A DNA stretch of 64,000 nt from Olsenella sp. An188 (GTDB lineage Bacteria; Actinomycetota; Coriobacteriia; Coriobacteriales; Atopobiaceae). Positions 43,734-52,674 of the stretch are shown here, in pieces. Each line of letters begins with the position of its first letter. Position 1 is the first letter of the stretch. The DNA lies in contig NZ_NFKF01000002.1 in assembly GCF_002160255.1 (NCBI RefSeq), forward strand, positions 248,001 to 312,000, written 5' to 3'. The translations under genes were made by a program, and so were the position numbers. The notes under the pieces were generated by a model. That model was given only the letters and a program-made list of their open reading frames with translations. It searched no databases and was not told the DNA's origin.

Positions 43734-45491
43734 ATGGGCCAGCCTGGCGAGAAGAACCCGGCGGCCGCGGGCGCGCCGGTGCGGCTCGAGCACGTCACCC
43801 TCGTCTACGACGGCGGCGTGCGCGCGCTCGACGACGTCTCCCTCACGGTGGCGCGCGGCGAGCGCGTGTGCGTGCTCGGGGCGAACGGCTCCGGCAAGTC
43901 CACGCTCGCCTCGGTGATCTGCGGCCTCATCGCCCCTGACGCCGGGGAGGTCGAGCTCGTGGGCGAGCGCGCGTGCGCCGACGGCACCCCCGACCTCGAG
44001 GCATACCGTCGCGCGCGGCGGCGCCTCGGCCTCGTGTTCCAGAACCCCGACGACCAGATCGTCACGAGCGTGGTGGCCGACGACGTGGCCTTCGGCCCGG
44101 AGAACCTCGGCCTGCCGCGCGAGGAGATCGCCGCGCGCGTGGCCCGCGAGCTGCATCGCGTTGCCCTCGACGACTACGCGCGGGCGGACCCCACGCGCCT
44201 CTCGGGCGGACAGAAGCAGCGCGTGGCCATCGCCGGGGCGCTCGCCATGGAACCCGCGGTGCTCGTGCTCGACGAGCCGGGCTCGCTGCTCGACGTGCGC
44301 GGGCGTGCCGCCATTCTGCGCGTGATGGGCAGGCTCGCCGCGGCAGGCACCACGCTCGTCCACGTGACCCACTTCATGGAGGAGGCCCTCGAGGCCGACC
44401 GCGTCGTCGTGCTCGACCACGGCCGCGTCGCGCTCGAGGGCACGCCGGGGGAGGTCTTCTCACACGGGCCGGAGCTCGCCGAGCTCGGCCTTGAGGTGCC
44501 GTTCGCCGCGCGCCTCTCGCAGCGCCTGGGCCTGCCCTGGACCTGCGACGAGTCCACCCTCCTCCGTGAGCTGGGACCGTGCCCCGGTTCGCGCGAGCCT
44601 TCCATGCCATCCGGATCTGACATCAAAAATGGGCGCGAGCCGCAGCCTGGCCCCGTCTTGCGGGTCGAGCACGCGTCCTTCTCGTATGACGGTCGGTCGC
44701 ACGCGCTTGAGGAGGTCTCGTTTGAGGTTGCGCGCGGCACGTCCACGGCGATCGTCGGGCAGACGGGATCTGGCAAGTCCACGCTGCTGCGCCTGCTCTG
44801 CGGCCTGGAGACCCCCGACGAGGGGCGCGTCCTCGCGTGCGGAAACGACACCTCGACGCGCCGCGGGCGCAGGGCCGCGCGGCACGCCGTGGGATACGTG
44901 ATGCAGCACCCCGAGCGCCAGCTCTTTGCCGAGAGCGTCGAGAAGGACGTGGCGTTCGGCCCGCGCAACCTCGGACTCTCTGCCGAGGAGGTGGACCGGC
45001 GTGTGGGTCGCGCCCTCGACATCGTCGGCCTCGCCGAGAAGCGCCACGCCTCCCCCTTCAAGCTCTCCGGCGGCCAGAGGCGCCTCTGCGCGCTCGCGGG
45101 CGTGCTCGCCATGCAGCCCGAGGTCCTCATCCTCGACGAGCCCACCGCGGGCCTCGACCCGCGCGGGCGCGCCATGCTGAGGGGCGTGCTCGCCCGCCTG
45201 CGCGAGCGCGGCGTCACGCTCGTCCAGGTCACGCACTCGATGGAGGACGCTGCGCGCGCCGACCGCGTGATCGCGCTCGACCAGGCGCGGCTCGTCTGCA
45301 CCGGGACGCCGCACGAGGTCTTCGCCCGAGAGAACGAGCGGCGACTCGCGCAGAGCGGTCTTGGCATACCGCGCTCGCTACGCGTCGCGCGAGAGCTGGA
45401 GCGCCGCGGCTGGTCCTCCCTCGGCGACCCCCTCACCACCGACGAACTCGTCGCCGCGATACGAGGAGGGGTGGATGGCGCTCAGGCTTAG
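43734..45491 (+). CDS. Fused ECF transporter ATPase (EcfA-EcfA')
   Basis: A 585-residue fusion of two ABC ATPases that powers the ECF importer. Domain 1 (about 15-255): Walker A GANGSGKST, Q-loop FQNPDDQ, signature LSGGQKQR, Walker B VLVLDEPGSLLD. Domain 2 (about 310-545): Walker A GQTGSGKST, MQHPERQLF, signature LSGGQRRL, Walker B ILDEPTAGLD. Domain 1 has GSLLD instead of the usual TSxLD D-loop. Many bacteria encode the two ATPases separately. A GGCGAGAAG copy lies in codons 4-7. No strong ribosome site is seen, so coupling to ribU is likely. Confidence 0.9.
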   Translation: MGQPGEKNPAAAGAPVRLEHVTLVYDGGVRALDDVSLTVARGERVCVLGANGSGKSTLASVICGLIAPDAGEVELVGERACADGTPDLEAYRRARRRLGLVFQNPDDQIVTSVVADDVAFGPENLGLPREEIAARVARELHRVALDDYARADPTRLSGGQKQRVAIAGALAMEPAVLVLDEPGSLLDVRGRAAILRVMGRLAAAGTTLVHVTHFMEEALEADRVVVLDHGRVALEGTPGEVFSHGPELAELGLEVPFAARLSQRLGLPWTCDESTLLRELGPCPGSREPSMPSGSDIKNGREPQPGPVLRVEHASFSYDGRSHALEEVSFEVARGTSTAIVGQTGSGKSTLLRLLCGLETPDEGRVLACGNDTSTRRGRRAARHAVGYVMQHPERQLFAESVEKDVAFGPRNLGLSAEEVDRRVGRALDIVGLAEKRHASPFKLSGGQRRLCALAGVLAMQPEVLILDEPTAGLDPRGRAMLRGVLARLRERGVTLVQVTHSMEDAARADRVIALDQARLVCTGTPHEVFARENERRLAQSGLGIPRSLRVARELERRGWSSLGDPLTTDELVAAIRGGVDGAQA

Positions 45492-46278
45492 CATCGGGCA
45501 GTACTTCGCCGCAAGCTCCCCCATCCACCGTCTCGACGCGCGCGTCAAGCTGGTGTGCGCGCTCGTCGTCCTGGTGGCGGTCTTCTGCATCTCCAACCCC
45601 GCCCAGCTCGCGCTCGGCGTTCTTCTCGCCGTCGCGCTCCCGGCGCTCGCGTGCATCCCCGCGGGACGCGTCTTTGCGTCGGTGCGCCCGCTCGTGGTGT
45701 TTCTCGCCGTGCTCTCGCTCTTCAACCTCGTCTTCGTGCGCACCGGAGAGCCGCTCGCCACCCTCGGGCCCGTCACCGTCACCACGGGCGGGGCGTGGGC
45801 GGCCGTGCTCTACGCCATCCGCTTTGCCGTGGCGCTCGTAGTGGGTTCGCTCATCCTGCTCACCACCACGCCCACGCAGCTCTCCGACGCCTTCGACCGC
45901 ATGCTCTCCCCGCTCTCGCGCGTCGGCCTGCCCGGCCACGAGATCGCGATGGTCTTCTCGCTCATGATGCGCTTCGTTCCCACCCTGGCCGACGAGGCCT
46001 CGGCCATCATGGACGCGCAGTCCCTGCGCGGCGGCGCCTTCGACGAGGGCGGCCCCGTCCGGCGCGTGCGCTCGATCGTGCCCGTGGTGGTGGCGCTGCT
46101 CGCAAGCGGCCTGCGCCACGCCGACGGCCTCTCCCGCGCGCTCGACGCCCGCTGCTACGAGGGCGGCGTCGGGCGCACCCACCTCCACGAGCCGCGACTG
46201 GGCCGGCGCGAGGCCGTGGCGGTGGTGGCTACCGCGGCTTTTGTGGTCCTTCTCGCCGTGCTTGGAGCATTCTTCTAG
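45475..46278 (+). CDS. ecfT: ECF transporter transmembrane component (EcfT)
   Basis: A 267-residue membrane subunit that couples the ATPases to the S component. About five or six helices are seen, and the cytoplasmic coupling helices carry the Ala-Arg-type motifs (AQSLRGG and LDARCYEGG). ATG 45475 follows GAGGAGGGG and overlaps ecfA by 17 bases. Together with ribU and ecfA it makes a complete ECF importer under the FMN riboswitch. If the same EcfAT also serves other S components elsewhere, the riboswitch would affect them too. Confidence 0.9.
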   Translation: MALRLSIGQYFAASSPIHRLDARVKLVCALVVLVAVFCISNPAQLALGVLLAVALPALACIPAGRVFASVRPLVVFLAVLSLFNLVFVRTGEPLATLGPVTVTTGGAWAAVLYAIRFAVALVVGSLILLTTTPTQLSDAFDRMLSPLSRVGLPGHEIAMVFSLMMRFVPTLADEASAIMDAQSLRGGAFDEGGPVRRVRSIVPVVVALLASGLRHADGLSRALDARCYEGGVGRTHLHEPRLGRREAVAVVATAAFVVLLAVLGAFF

Positions 46279-46324
46279 GCCGCCGCCCCACCGGAAGACG
46301 AGACAGAGGGACTGTCCTCTCGCA

Positions 46325-47383
46325 TCACCGTCCATACCCCTCGAGCGGGGCTTCGTACGCCAGGCTCACGGTCGTCCCAACACGGACCTCCGTCCCGGGG
46401 TCGAGAGACATGCTCGTAACGCGCGGCTGGTTGACCATGGGCTTGTCAGGCACCCCCTGGTAGCTGGTAAAGGCCGGGTCGGGAACAAGCCCCGCGTCCT
46501 CAAGCGCGCGCGTTGCGTCAATGGGCGACATGTCATAGACGCTGGGCACCTCGGTGTCGCTTGTGACCGTGAGGTAGACGGTCGCGCCCTCGTAGAGGCT
46601 GTCCGGCAGCCGCGGGTCCCCGTCGGAGAGCGCCTCTGTGATGAGGCAGCGCTCGTCGTCCACGTCTCCCTCACGCGTGACTCGAACCTCAGCGACGCCG
46701 CCCTCCCGATAGCCTGCCACGACGTCGTCAAGGCTCACGATGCCGAGGGTGTGGGAGATGGCGGTCAGCTCACCGGGCGCAGCCTCCGCGGGGCCCGCCT
46801 GCTTGCCCGGCCACCACGCGGCGACGGCCAGGAGGATGAGGAGAATCGCAACCGACACGATTGCGAGGGTCCCACGGCGGCGCGCCTGACCGCGCGGGCG
46901 CTCCGGAGCGCCCTTCTCGCCTGATGCGAGAAGCCCCACGAGCTCGCCGCGTGAGTGAATGCCCAGCAGCCGGTAGCCGTTCGCGCGGGCCGAGCTGACC
47001 GTGCCCGGGGCAATCCCGAGCTCCCGGGCTATCTCCGCGGAGCTGTTCCCGGCAGCAACGAGCGCAAGGACGGATGCCTGCGTCTCGCTGAGTCCGCGGG
47101 CACGAAGCGTCTCTCGCCCCACGGGCCCGACCGAGGGGGAGGCCGCGGGGGCTCCGCACTTCTCGATGAGCTCGGAGGCGCCGGAGAGGCCCAGCTTGCG
47201 ATAGGCGTTCTGGCGCAGGCTCCCCACGGTCGAGGGGCTGATGCCCATGAGCGGCGCCGCCGCCTCCGCGGTCATGCCGGCCAGGACGGATCGAGCGGCA
47301 AGACGCTCGCGCTCGGTAAGGCCACGCTCGGCAAAGAACCGCTCTGCCTCGGGTGACGCCTTGGGGATGCGCTCCTCTGCCAT
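46325..47383 (-). CDS. Membrane-bound regulator: two LuxR-type HTHs, one TM helix, PASTA domain
   Basis: A 352-residue protein of unusual design. Residues 21-76 and 97-152 are each a LuxR/GerE helix-turn-helix (GLTERERLAARSVLAGMTAEA and GLSETQASVLALVAAGNSSAE). A basic stretch and one membrane helix follow (171-191). The outside part ends in a PASTA-like domain (279-345, PSVYDMSPIDATRALEDAGLV). PASTA domains bind muropeptides or beta-lactams in PknB and PBP2x. I infer a one-component sensor that links a cell-wall signal to transcription. ATG 47383 follows GGGAAGGGAGG. Targets are unknown; purL is divergent. Confidence 0.82.
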   Translation of the reverse strand: MAEERIPKASPEAERFFAERGLTERERLAARSVLAGMTAEAAAPLMGISPSTVGSLRQNAYRKLGLSGASELIEKCGAPAASPSVGPVGRETLRARGLSETQASVLALVAAGNSSAEIARELGIAPGTVSSARANGYRLLGIHSRGELVGLLASGEKGAPERPRGQARRRGTLAIVSVAILLILLAVAAWWPGKQAGPAEAAPGELTAISHTLGIVSLDDVVAGYREGGVAEVRVTREGDVDDERCLITEALSDGDPRLPDSLYEGATVYLTVTSDTEVPSVYDMSPIDATRALEDAGLVPDPAFTSYQGVPDKPMVNQPRVTSMSLDPGTEVRVGTTVSLAYEAPLEGYGR

Positions 47384-47587
47384 GCGTGCCTCCCTTCCCC
47401 GCCGTGCCTCGAGTATAGGGCGTGAGACGCCCCCGCCCGTGGCAACGCGCATATGAACCTCGTTTGCCATGCGCCCTACGGACACGGGAGGCGGGCGATG
47501 ACACGCGCCAGCCCCGCGAGCGGTAGCATTTTGCCGTAGAATGGTGGGACTAGTCGGCTTCCTCGGTATCTCAGGAGGTAACAGCGC

Positions 47588-50500
47588 ATGGTCTCTCGCA
47601 TCTATGTGGAGAAGAAGCCTGGATTTGACGGAGAGGCCAAGGGCCTCGAGCGCGAGCTCAAGACGCTCCTTGGCATCGACGCCCTCACCAACCTGAGAAT
47701 CATCAACCGCTACGACGCGGAGGGGCTCACGCCCGAGCTCTTCGAGCGCTGCGTGCCCACGGTCTTCTCGGAACCGCAGACCGACGTGGCCACCACCGAG
47801 ATGCCCGAGGTCGCCGCAGGCGCCGCGGTCTTTGCCGTCGAGTTCCTCCCCGGCCAGTTTGACCAGCGCGCCGACTCCGCGAGCGAGTGCATCCAGCTCA
47901 TCTCCCAGGGAGAGCGCCCCGTCGTGCGCTCCGCGAAGGTCTACGTGCTCGAGGGCAGCCTCAGCGACGAGGACGTCGCCGCGGTCAAGCACTACGTGAT
48001 CAACCCGGTCGAGGCGCGCGAGGCCTCCCTCGAGCCGCGCGCCACGCTGCGCCAGGACTACCCCGAGCCGGCGGACGTCGAGGTGCTCGACGGCTTCCTC
48101 ACGCTCGACGCCGCCCAGCTCCAGGCCTTCATCGACGAGCGCGGCCTGGCCATGGACCTCGCGGACATCACCTTCTGCCAGAGCTACTTCGCCGGCGAGG
48201 GCCGCGTCCCCACGATCACCGAGATCCGCATGATCGACACCTACTGGTCCGACCACTGCCGCCACACCACCTTCGGCACGGCCCTCGAGCACCTGCAGTT
48301 TGACGACAAGGTCGTGGCGGCCGCCTTCGACCGCTACATGGAGATGCGCCACGAGCTCGGCCGGGACAACAAGCCCATCTGCCTCATGGACATGGGCACC
48401 ATCGGCGCCAAGTACCTCAAGTCGACCGGCCAGCTCAAGAACCTCGACGAGTCCGAGGAGATCAACGCCTGCACCGTCAAGGTCAAGGTGGACGTCAACG
48501 GCGAGGACCAGGACTGGCTGTTCCTCTTCAAGAACGAGACCCACAACCACCCCACCGAGATCGAGCCCTTCGGCGGCGCGGCCACCTGCATCGGCGGCGC
48601 CATTCGCGACCCGCTCTCCGGCCGCAGCTACGTCTACCAGGCCATGCGCGTGACCGGCGCGGCCGACCCCACGGTCCCCGTGTCCGAGACCATGGCCGGC
48701 AAGCTCCCGCAGCGCAAGCTCGTCACCACCGCCGCCGCCGGCTACTCCAGCTACGGCAACCAGATCGGCCTGGCAACCGGCCAGGTCAGCGAGCTCTACC
48801 ACCCCGGCTACGTGGCCAAGCGCATGGAGATCGGGGCCGTCGTGGGCGCCACGCCGGCCAGCCACGTGCGCCGCGAGTGCCCCGCCCCCGGCGACGTGAT
48901 CGTGCTTCTCGGCGGCCGCACCGGCCGTGACGGCATCGGCGGCGCCACGGGCTCCTCCAAGGCCCACAACGTCGAGTCCCTCGAGAAGGACGGCGCGGAG
49001 GTCCAGAAGGGCAACGCCCCCATCGAGCGCAAGCTCCAGCGCCTCTTCCGCCGCGAGGACGCGTGCCGGCTCATCAAGCGCTGCAACGACTTCGGCGCCG
49101 GCGGCGTCTCGGTGGCCATCGGCGAGCTGGCAGACGGCCTGGACATCAACCTCGACCTCGTGCCCAAGAAGTACGAGGGCCTAGACGGCACCGAGCTCGC
49201 CATCTCCGAGAGCCAGGAGCGCATGGCCGTGGCCCTGGCCCCCGAGGACGTCGACGAGTTCCTGCGCTACGCCCACGATGAGAACCTCGAGGCCACGCCC
49301 GTCGCCACCGTCACCGAGGAGCCCCGCCTGCGCATGCACTGGCGCGGAGCCACGATCGTCGACGTGAGCCGCGAGTTCCTCGCGTCCAACGGCGCGCCCA
49401 AGTCGCAGTCCGTGCGCGTCGAGGCCCCCGCGGAGTTCGAGCACACCTGGCCCGGCTCCACAGTCGGTGAGAAGTTCCGCGCGCTCGTGACCGACCTCAA
49501 CGTGGCCTCCAACAAGGGCCTCTCCGAGCGCTTCGACTCCACGATCGGCGCCGCCACCGTCCTCATGCCCTTCGGCGGCCGCACGCAGCTCACGCCTGCG
49601 ATGGCCATGGTCGCCAAGCTCCCCGTCGACGGCGAGACCACCACGTGCTCGGGCATGGCCTGGGGCTTCAACCCCTACCTCATGAGCGCCAACTGCTACA
49701 CGGGCGCCTACCTCTCGGTCGTCGAGTCCGTCGCGCGCATGGTGGCGGCCGGCTTTGCGCACGAGGACCTCTACCTCACGTTCCAGGAGTACTTCGAGCG
49801 CCTGCGCGACGTCCCCAGCCGCTGGGGCAAGCCCACCGCCGCCCTTCTCGGCGCCCTCATGGCGCAGGTCGACCTGGGCATCGGCTCCATCGGCGGCAAG
49901 GACTCCATGTCCGGCAGCTTCGAGGACCTGGACGTGCCGCCCACGCTCGTCTCGTTCGCCACGGGCCTGGGCCACGTCGACCGCGTGACGTCGCCCGAGT
50001 TCAAGGGCGCCGGGCACCGCGTGCTCGTGGTCGTCCCGGACTACGCCGAGGACGGCCTCACGCCTCAGGCAGACGCCCTTCTCGCCGCGTTTGACCTGGT
50101 CGAGGGGCTGGTTGGCCGCGGCGACGCCCTGGCCGTCTCCACGCCCGGCTACGGCGGTGCCGCCGAGGCCGCGTTCAAGATGTGCGTGGGCAACCAGCTG
50201 GGCCTCGAGGTCGCGCCGGCGTTTGGCTCCGACGCCCTCTTCTGCCCCTCCTACGGCAGCTTCCTCGTGGAGCTCTCCGACGACGCCACGCTGCCCGAGC
50301 CGCCCGAGGGCGTGACCCTCTCGCTCTTTGGCACCACGACCGCCAGCTACGAGCTCACCGTCTCCGGCGAGAAGATCGACCTCTCCGAGCTCCAGGAGGC
50401 CTGGGAGGGCGCCATCGAGAGCGTGTTCCCCTACCGCGCCGACGGCGAGAGCGTTGAGCCCATCTCCTTCGACCCCGAGCTCGCCCGCGCCGCCCGTCCG

Positions 50501-51322
50501 GCTCCCGCCGTCCGCGTGGCGCGCCCGCGCGTGGTCATCCCCGTCTTCCCGGGCACCAACTGCGAGTACGACACCGCGCACGCCTTCGAGCGCGCCGGTG
50601 CCGTGGCGGACGTCTTCGTCATCAACAACCTCACGCCCGAGGCCGTGGCCGAGAGCACCCACGAGCTCACGCGGCGCATCCGCGAGAGCCAGATCGTCAT
50701 GATCCCCGGCGGCTTCTCCGGCGGCGACGAGCCCGACGGCTCCGCCAAGTTCATCACCGCGTTCTTCCGCGCGCCCGAGGTCACCGACGCCGTGCGCGAG
50801 CTCCTGCAGTCCCGCGACGGCCTCATGCTCGGCATCTGCAACGGCTTCCAGGCGCTCGTGAAGCTGGGCCTCGTGCCCTACGGCGACATCCGCCCGATGG
50901 ACGACACCTGCCCCACCCTCACCTTCAACACCATCGGTCGCCACCAGAGCCGTCTCGTGCGCACGCGCGTTGCCTCGACGCTCTCCCCGTGGCTCTCCAA
51001 GTGCGAGGTCGGCGACGTCCACAACATCGCGATCTCCCACGGCGAGGGCCGCTTCGTGGCCTCGCCCGAGCTCCTCGATAAGCTCGTGGCAGCCGGCCAG
51101 GTGGCCACGCAGTACGTGGATGAGAGCGGCGTCCCGGGCATGTCGCTCGACGTCAACCCCAACGGGTCGGTGCTCGCCATCGAGGGCATCACCTCGCCGG
51201 ACGGTCGCGTCCTCGGCAAGATGGGCCACACCGAGCGCTCCGGCGCCGGGCTCTACAAGAACGTGCCGGGCAACGCGTACCAGCCCCTGATTGAAGGCGG
51301 CGTGGCGTACTTCACGGCATAA
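47588..51322 (+). CDS. purL: Phosphoribosylformylglycinamidine synthase, single-chain PurL-PurQ
   Basis: A 1244-residue enzyme that converts FGAR, glutamine and ATP to FGAM in purine synthesis. The N-terminal PurS-like and linker regions (1 to about 200) precede the AIRS-like halves. Landmarks are TYWSDHCRHTTF, FKNETHNHPTEIEPFGGAATC and GAGGVSVAIGELA. The C-terminal glutamine amidotransferase (about 975-1244) begins VIPVFPGTNCEYD and has nucleophile Cys1084 in LGICNGFQ. CAGGAGG lies before ATG 47588. TAGAAT at 47537-47542 is a likely -10. No other pur gene is in the window. Confidence 0.95.
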   Translation: MVSRIYVEKKPGFDGEAKGLERELKTLLGIDALTNLRIINRYDAEGLTPELFERCVPTVFSEPQTDVATTEMPEVAAGAAVFAVEFLPGQFDQRADSASECIQLISQGERPVVRSAKVYVLEGSLSDEDVAAVKHYVINPVEAREASLEPRATLRQDYPEPADVEVLDGFLTLDAAQLQAFIDERGLAMDLADITFCQSYFAGEGRVPTITEIRMIDTYWSDHCRHTTFGTALEHLQFDDKVVAAAFDRYMEMRHELGRDNKPICLMDMGTIGAKYLKSTGQLKNLDESEEINACTVKVKVDVNGEDQDWLFLFKNETHNHPTEIEPFGGAATCIGGAIRDPLSGRSYVYQAMRVTGAADPTVPVSETMAGKLPQRKLVTTAAAGYSSYGNQIGLATGQVSELYHPGYVAKRMEIGAVVGATPASHVRRECPAPGDVIVLLGGRTGRDGIGGATGSSKAHNVESLEKDGAEVQKGNAPIERKLQRLFRREDACRLIKRCNDFGAGGVSVAIGELADGLDINLDLVPKKYEGLDGTELAISESQERMAVALAPEDVDEFLRYAHDENLEATPVATVTEEPRLRMHWRGATIVDVSREFLASNGAPKSQSVRVEAPAEFEHTWPGSTVGEKFRALVTDLNVASNKGLSERFDSTIGAATVLMPFGGRTQLTPAMAMVAKLPVDGETTTCSGMAWGFNPYLMSANCYTGAYLSVVESVARMVAAGFAHEDLYLTFQEYFERLRDVPSRWGKPTAALLGALMAQVDLGIGSIGGKDSMSGSFEDLDVPPTLVSFATGLGHVDRVTSPEFKGAGHRVLVVVPDYAEDGLTPQADALLAAFDLVEGLVGRGDALAVSTPGYGGAAEAAFKMCVGNQLGLEVAPAFGSDALFCPSYGSFLVELSDDATLPEPPEGVTLSLFGTTTASYELTVSGEKIDLSELQEAWEGAIESVFPYRADGESVEPISFDPELARAARPAPAVRVARPRVVIPVFPGTNCEYDTAHAFERAGAVADVFVINNLTPEAVAESTHELTRRIRESQIVMIPGGFSGGDEPDGSAKFITAFFRAPEVTDAVRELLQSRDGLMLGICNGFQALVKLGLVPYGDIRPMDDTCPTLTFNTIGRHQSRLVRTRVASTLSPWLSKCEVGDVHNIAISHGEGRFVASPELLDKLVAAGQVATQYVDESGVPGMSLDVNPNGSVLAIEGITSPDGRVLGKMGHTERSGAGLYKNVPGNAYQPLIEGGVAYFTA

Positions 51323-51338
51323 GTTCGCACGCACGGCT

Positions 51339-51408
51339 GGCCGCCCGCCCTTCTCCCCAGCTCATTGGGCTTCGCCCAAAAGTCGCTGGGCGAGAAGGGC
51401 GGGCGGCC
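51339..51408 (+). terminator. Long composite hairpin after purL
   Basis: Arms at 51339-51361 and 51385-51408 pair over about 22 bases with one bulge and contain the motif GGCGAGAAG (51389-51397). A small inner hairpin TTGGGC-TTC-GCCCAA sits in the loop (51365-51379). No U-tract follows. Confidence 0.55.
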
Positions 51409-51460
51409 TGTTGCTGTGCGTCATCTGCAAAGCACCAACACGCCGCCGGAGGATCTAGAC

Positions 51461-52450
51461 GTGATTGCTGAAGAGGAAAACGCACCTGCAAAGAAGCCGT
51501 TTCTGGCCACCACGCCGGGCGTGGTTCTCGCCTGCCTGGCGGCGTGCTTTCTGTGGGGGTCGGCGTTCCCGTGCGTGAAGATCGGCTACGAGCTGTTTGC
51601 CGTCGACGCTGCGGACGTGCCGTCCATCCTGGCGTTTGCGGGGGTGCGCTTCACGCTGGCCGGGCTCATGGTGGTGGTCGGCATGAGCGTGGCGCGGCGG
51701 CGCGCCTTCGTACCCGAACGGCGCGACCTGCCGGCCATCGGGGTGCTGTCGCTCTTCCAGACGGTGCTGCAGTACGTGCTCTTCTACGTGGGCCTCGCCA
51801 ACTGCGCGGGCGTCACGAGCTCCATCCTCGAGGCGAGCAACTCCTTTCTCTGCGTGCTGCTGGCGGCGCTCGTCTTTCGCTTCGAGCGGCTCACGCCGCG
51901 CAAGCTGCTCGGCTGCGCGGTCGGCTTTGCCGGCGTGGTGCTCGTCAACGTGACCGGCGAGTCCGGCGGGCTCTCGTTCACGCTTGCCGGCGAGGGCATG
52001 GTGCTCGCCTCGACCGTGGCCGCCGCCACGTCGAGCAACCTCGCCAAGCGCTTCTCGTCCAGCCACGACCCGGTGCTGCTGTCCGGCTGGCAGTTCGTGG
52101 TCGGAGGCGTGGTCATGATGGCGGTGGGTTTCGCCGCAGGCGGGCACGTGGCGCCTGCCGACGCCGCCGACCCGCTGCCCGCACTCGCGCTTCTCGGCTA
52201 CCTGGGCTTCATCTCAGCGGCCGCCTACTCACTGTGGTCGCTCGCGCTGGCCGCGAACCCGGTCTCGCGCGTGGCGGTCTTCGGCTTCATGAACCCGGTC
52301 TTTGGCGTGCTGCTCTCCGCGGTCCTTCTCGGCGAGACGAACGTGGTGAGCCCCGTGGTTGCCGTTGCCGCGCTTGCGCTGGTGAGCGTGGGCATCGTGG
52401 TGGTGAACCGGCCCGAGGCGGCCGTCGGAAGTGCCCGACGCGAGGCGTGA
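51461..52450 (+). CDS. EamA/DMT-superfamily transporter
   Basis: A 329-residue membrane protein with ten predicted helices in two EamA repeats (about 15-150 and 165-315). It would export or import a small metabolite or amino acid; the substrate cannot be told. GTG 51461 is chosen because GGAGG lies 8 bases upstream and an earlier in-frame ATG falls inside the purL hairpin. LEASNSFLCVLLAALVF and FGFMNPVFGVLLSAVLLGE are typical EamA segments. Confidence 0.85.
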   Translation: MIAEEENAPAKKPFLATTPGVVLACLAACFLWGSAFPCVKIGYELFAVDAADVPSILAFAGVRFTLAGLMVVVGMSVARRRAFVPERRDLPAIGVLSLFQTVLQYVLFYVGLANCAGVTSSILEASNSFLCVLLAALVFRFERLTPRKLLGCAVGFAGVVLVNVTGESGGLSFTLAGEGMVLASTVAAATSSNLAKRFSSSHDPVLLSGWQFVVGGVVMMAVGFAAGGHVAPADAADPLPALALLGYLGFISAAAYSLWSLALAANPVSRVAVFGFMNPVFGVLLSAVLLGETNVVSPVVAVAALALVSVGIVVVNRPEAAVGSARREA

Positions 52451-52674
52451 CTTTGGTTGTCAGTGCTTTTTGCCCGGTCGTCCGAGTAGCTCCTCGAAAA
52501 GGCCTCGCAAAGCCGCAGGTCAGAAAATGGCACCTGAGAGATAGTACTTAGGCTCCCCTCGCAAAACCGCAGACAACCCCGCCCAACGGCCCCGAGACGC
52601 TCGTCGCCGAACGCGCAGCGGGCCCCAGCGCCGGCGCGCCTACGATAGGGGCGTCGACAACGGAGGGAGCAGCC
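52451..52674. other. Intergenic region with short repeats upstream of the serpin gene
   Basis: GGTTGTC near 52455 and GACAACC near 52572 are inverse copies. CCTCGCAAAGCCGCAG and CCTCGCAAAACCGCAG are near-direct repeats about 54 bases apart. TACGATAGGGG near 52641 may hold a -10. No gene is visible. Confidence 0.4.
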
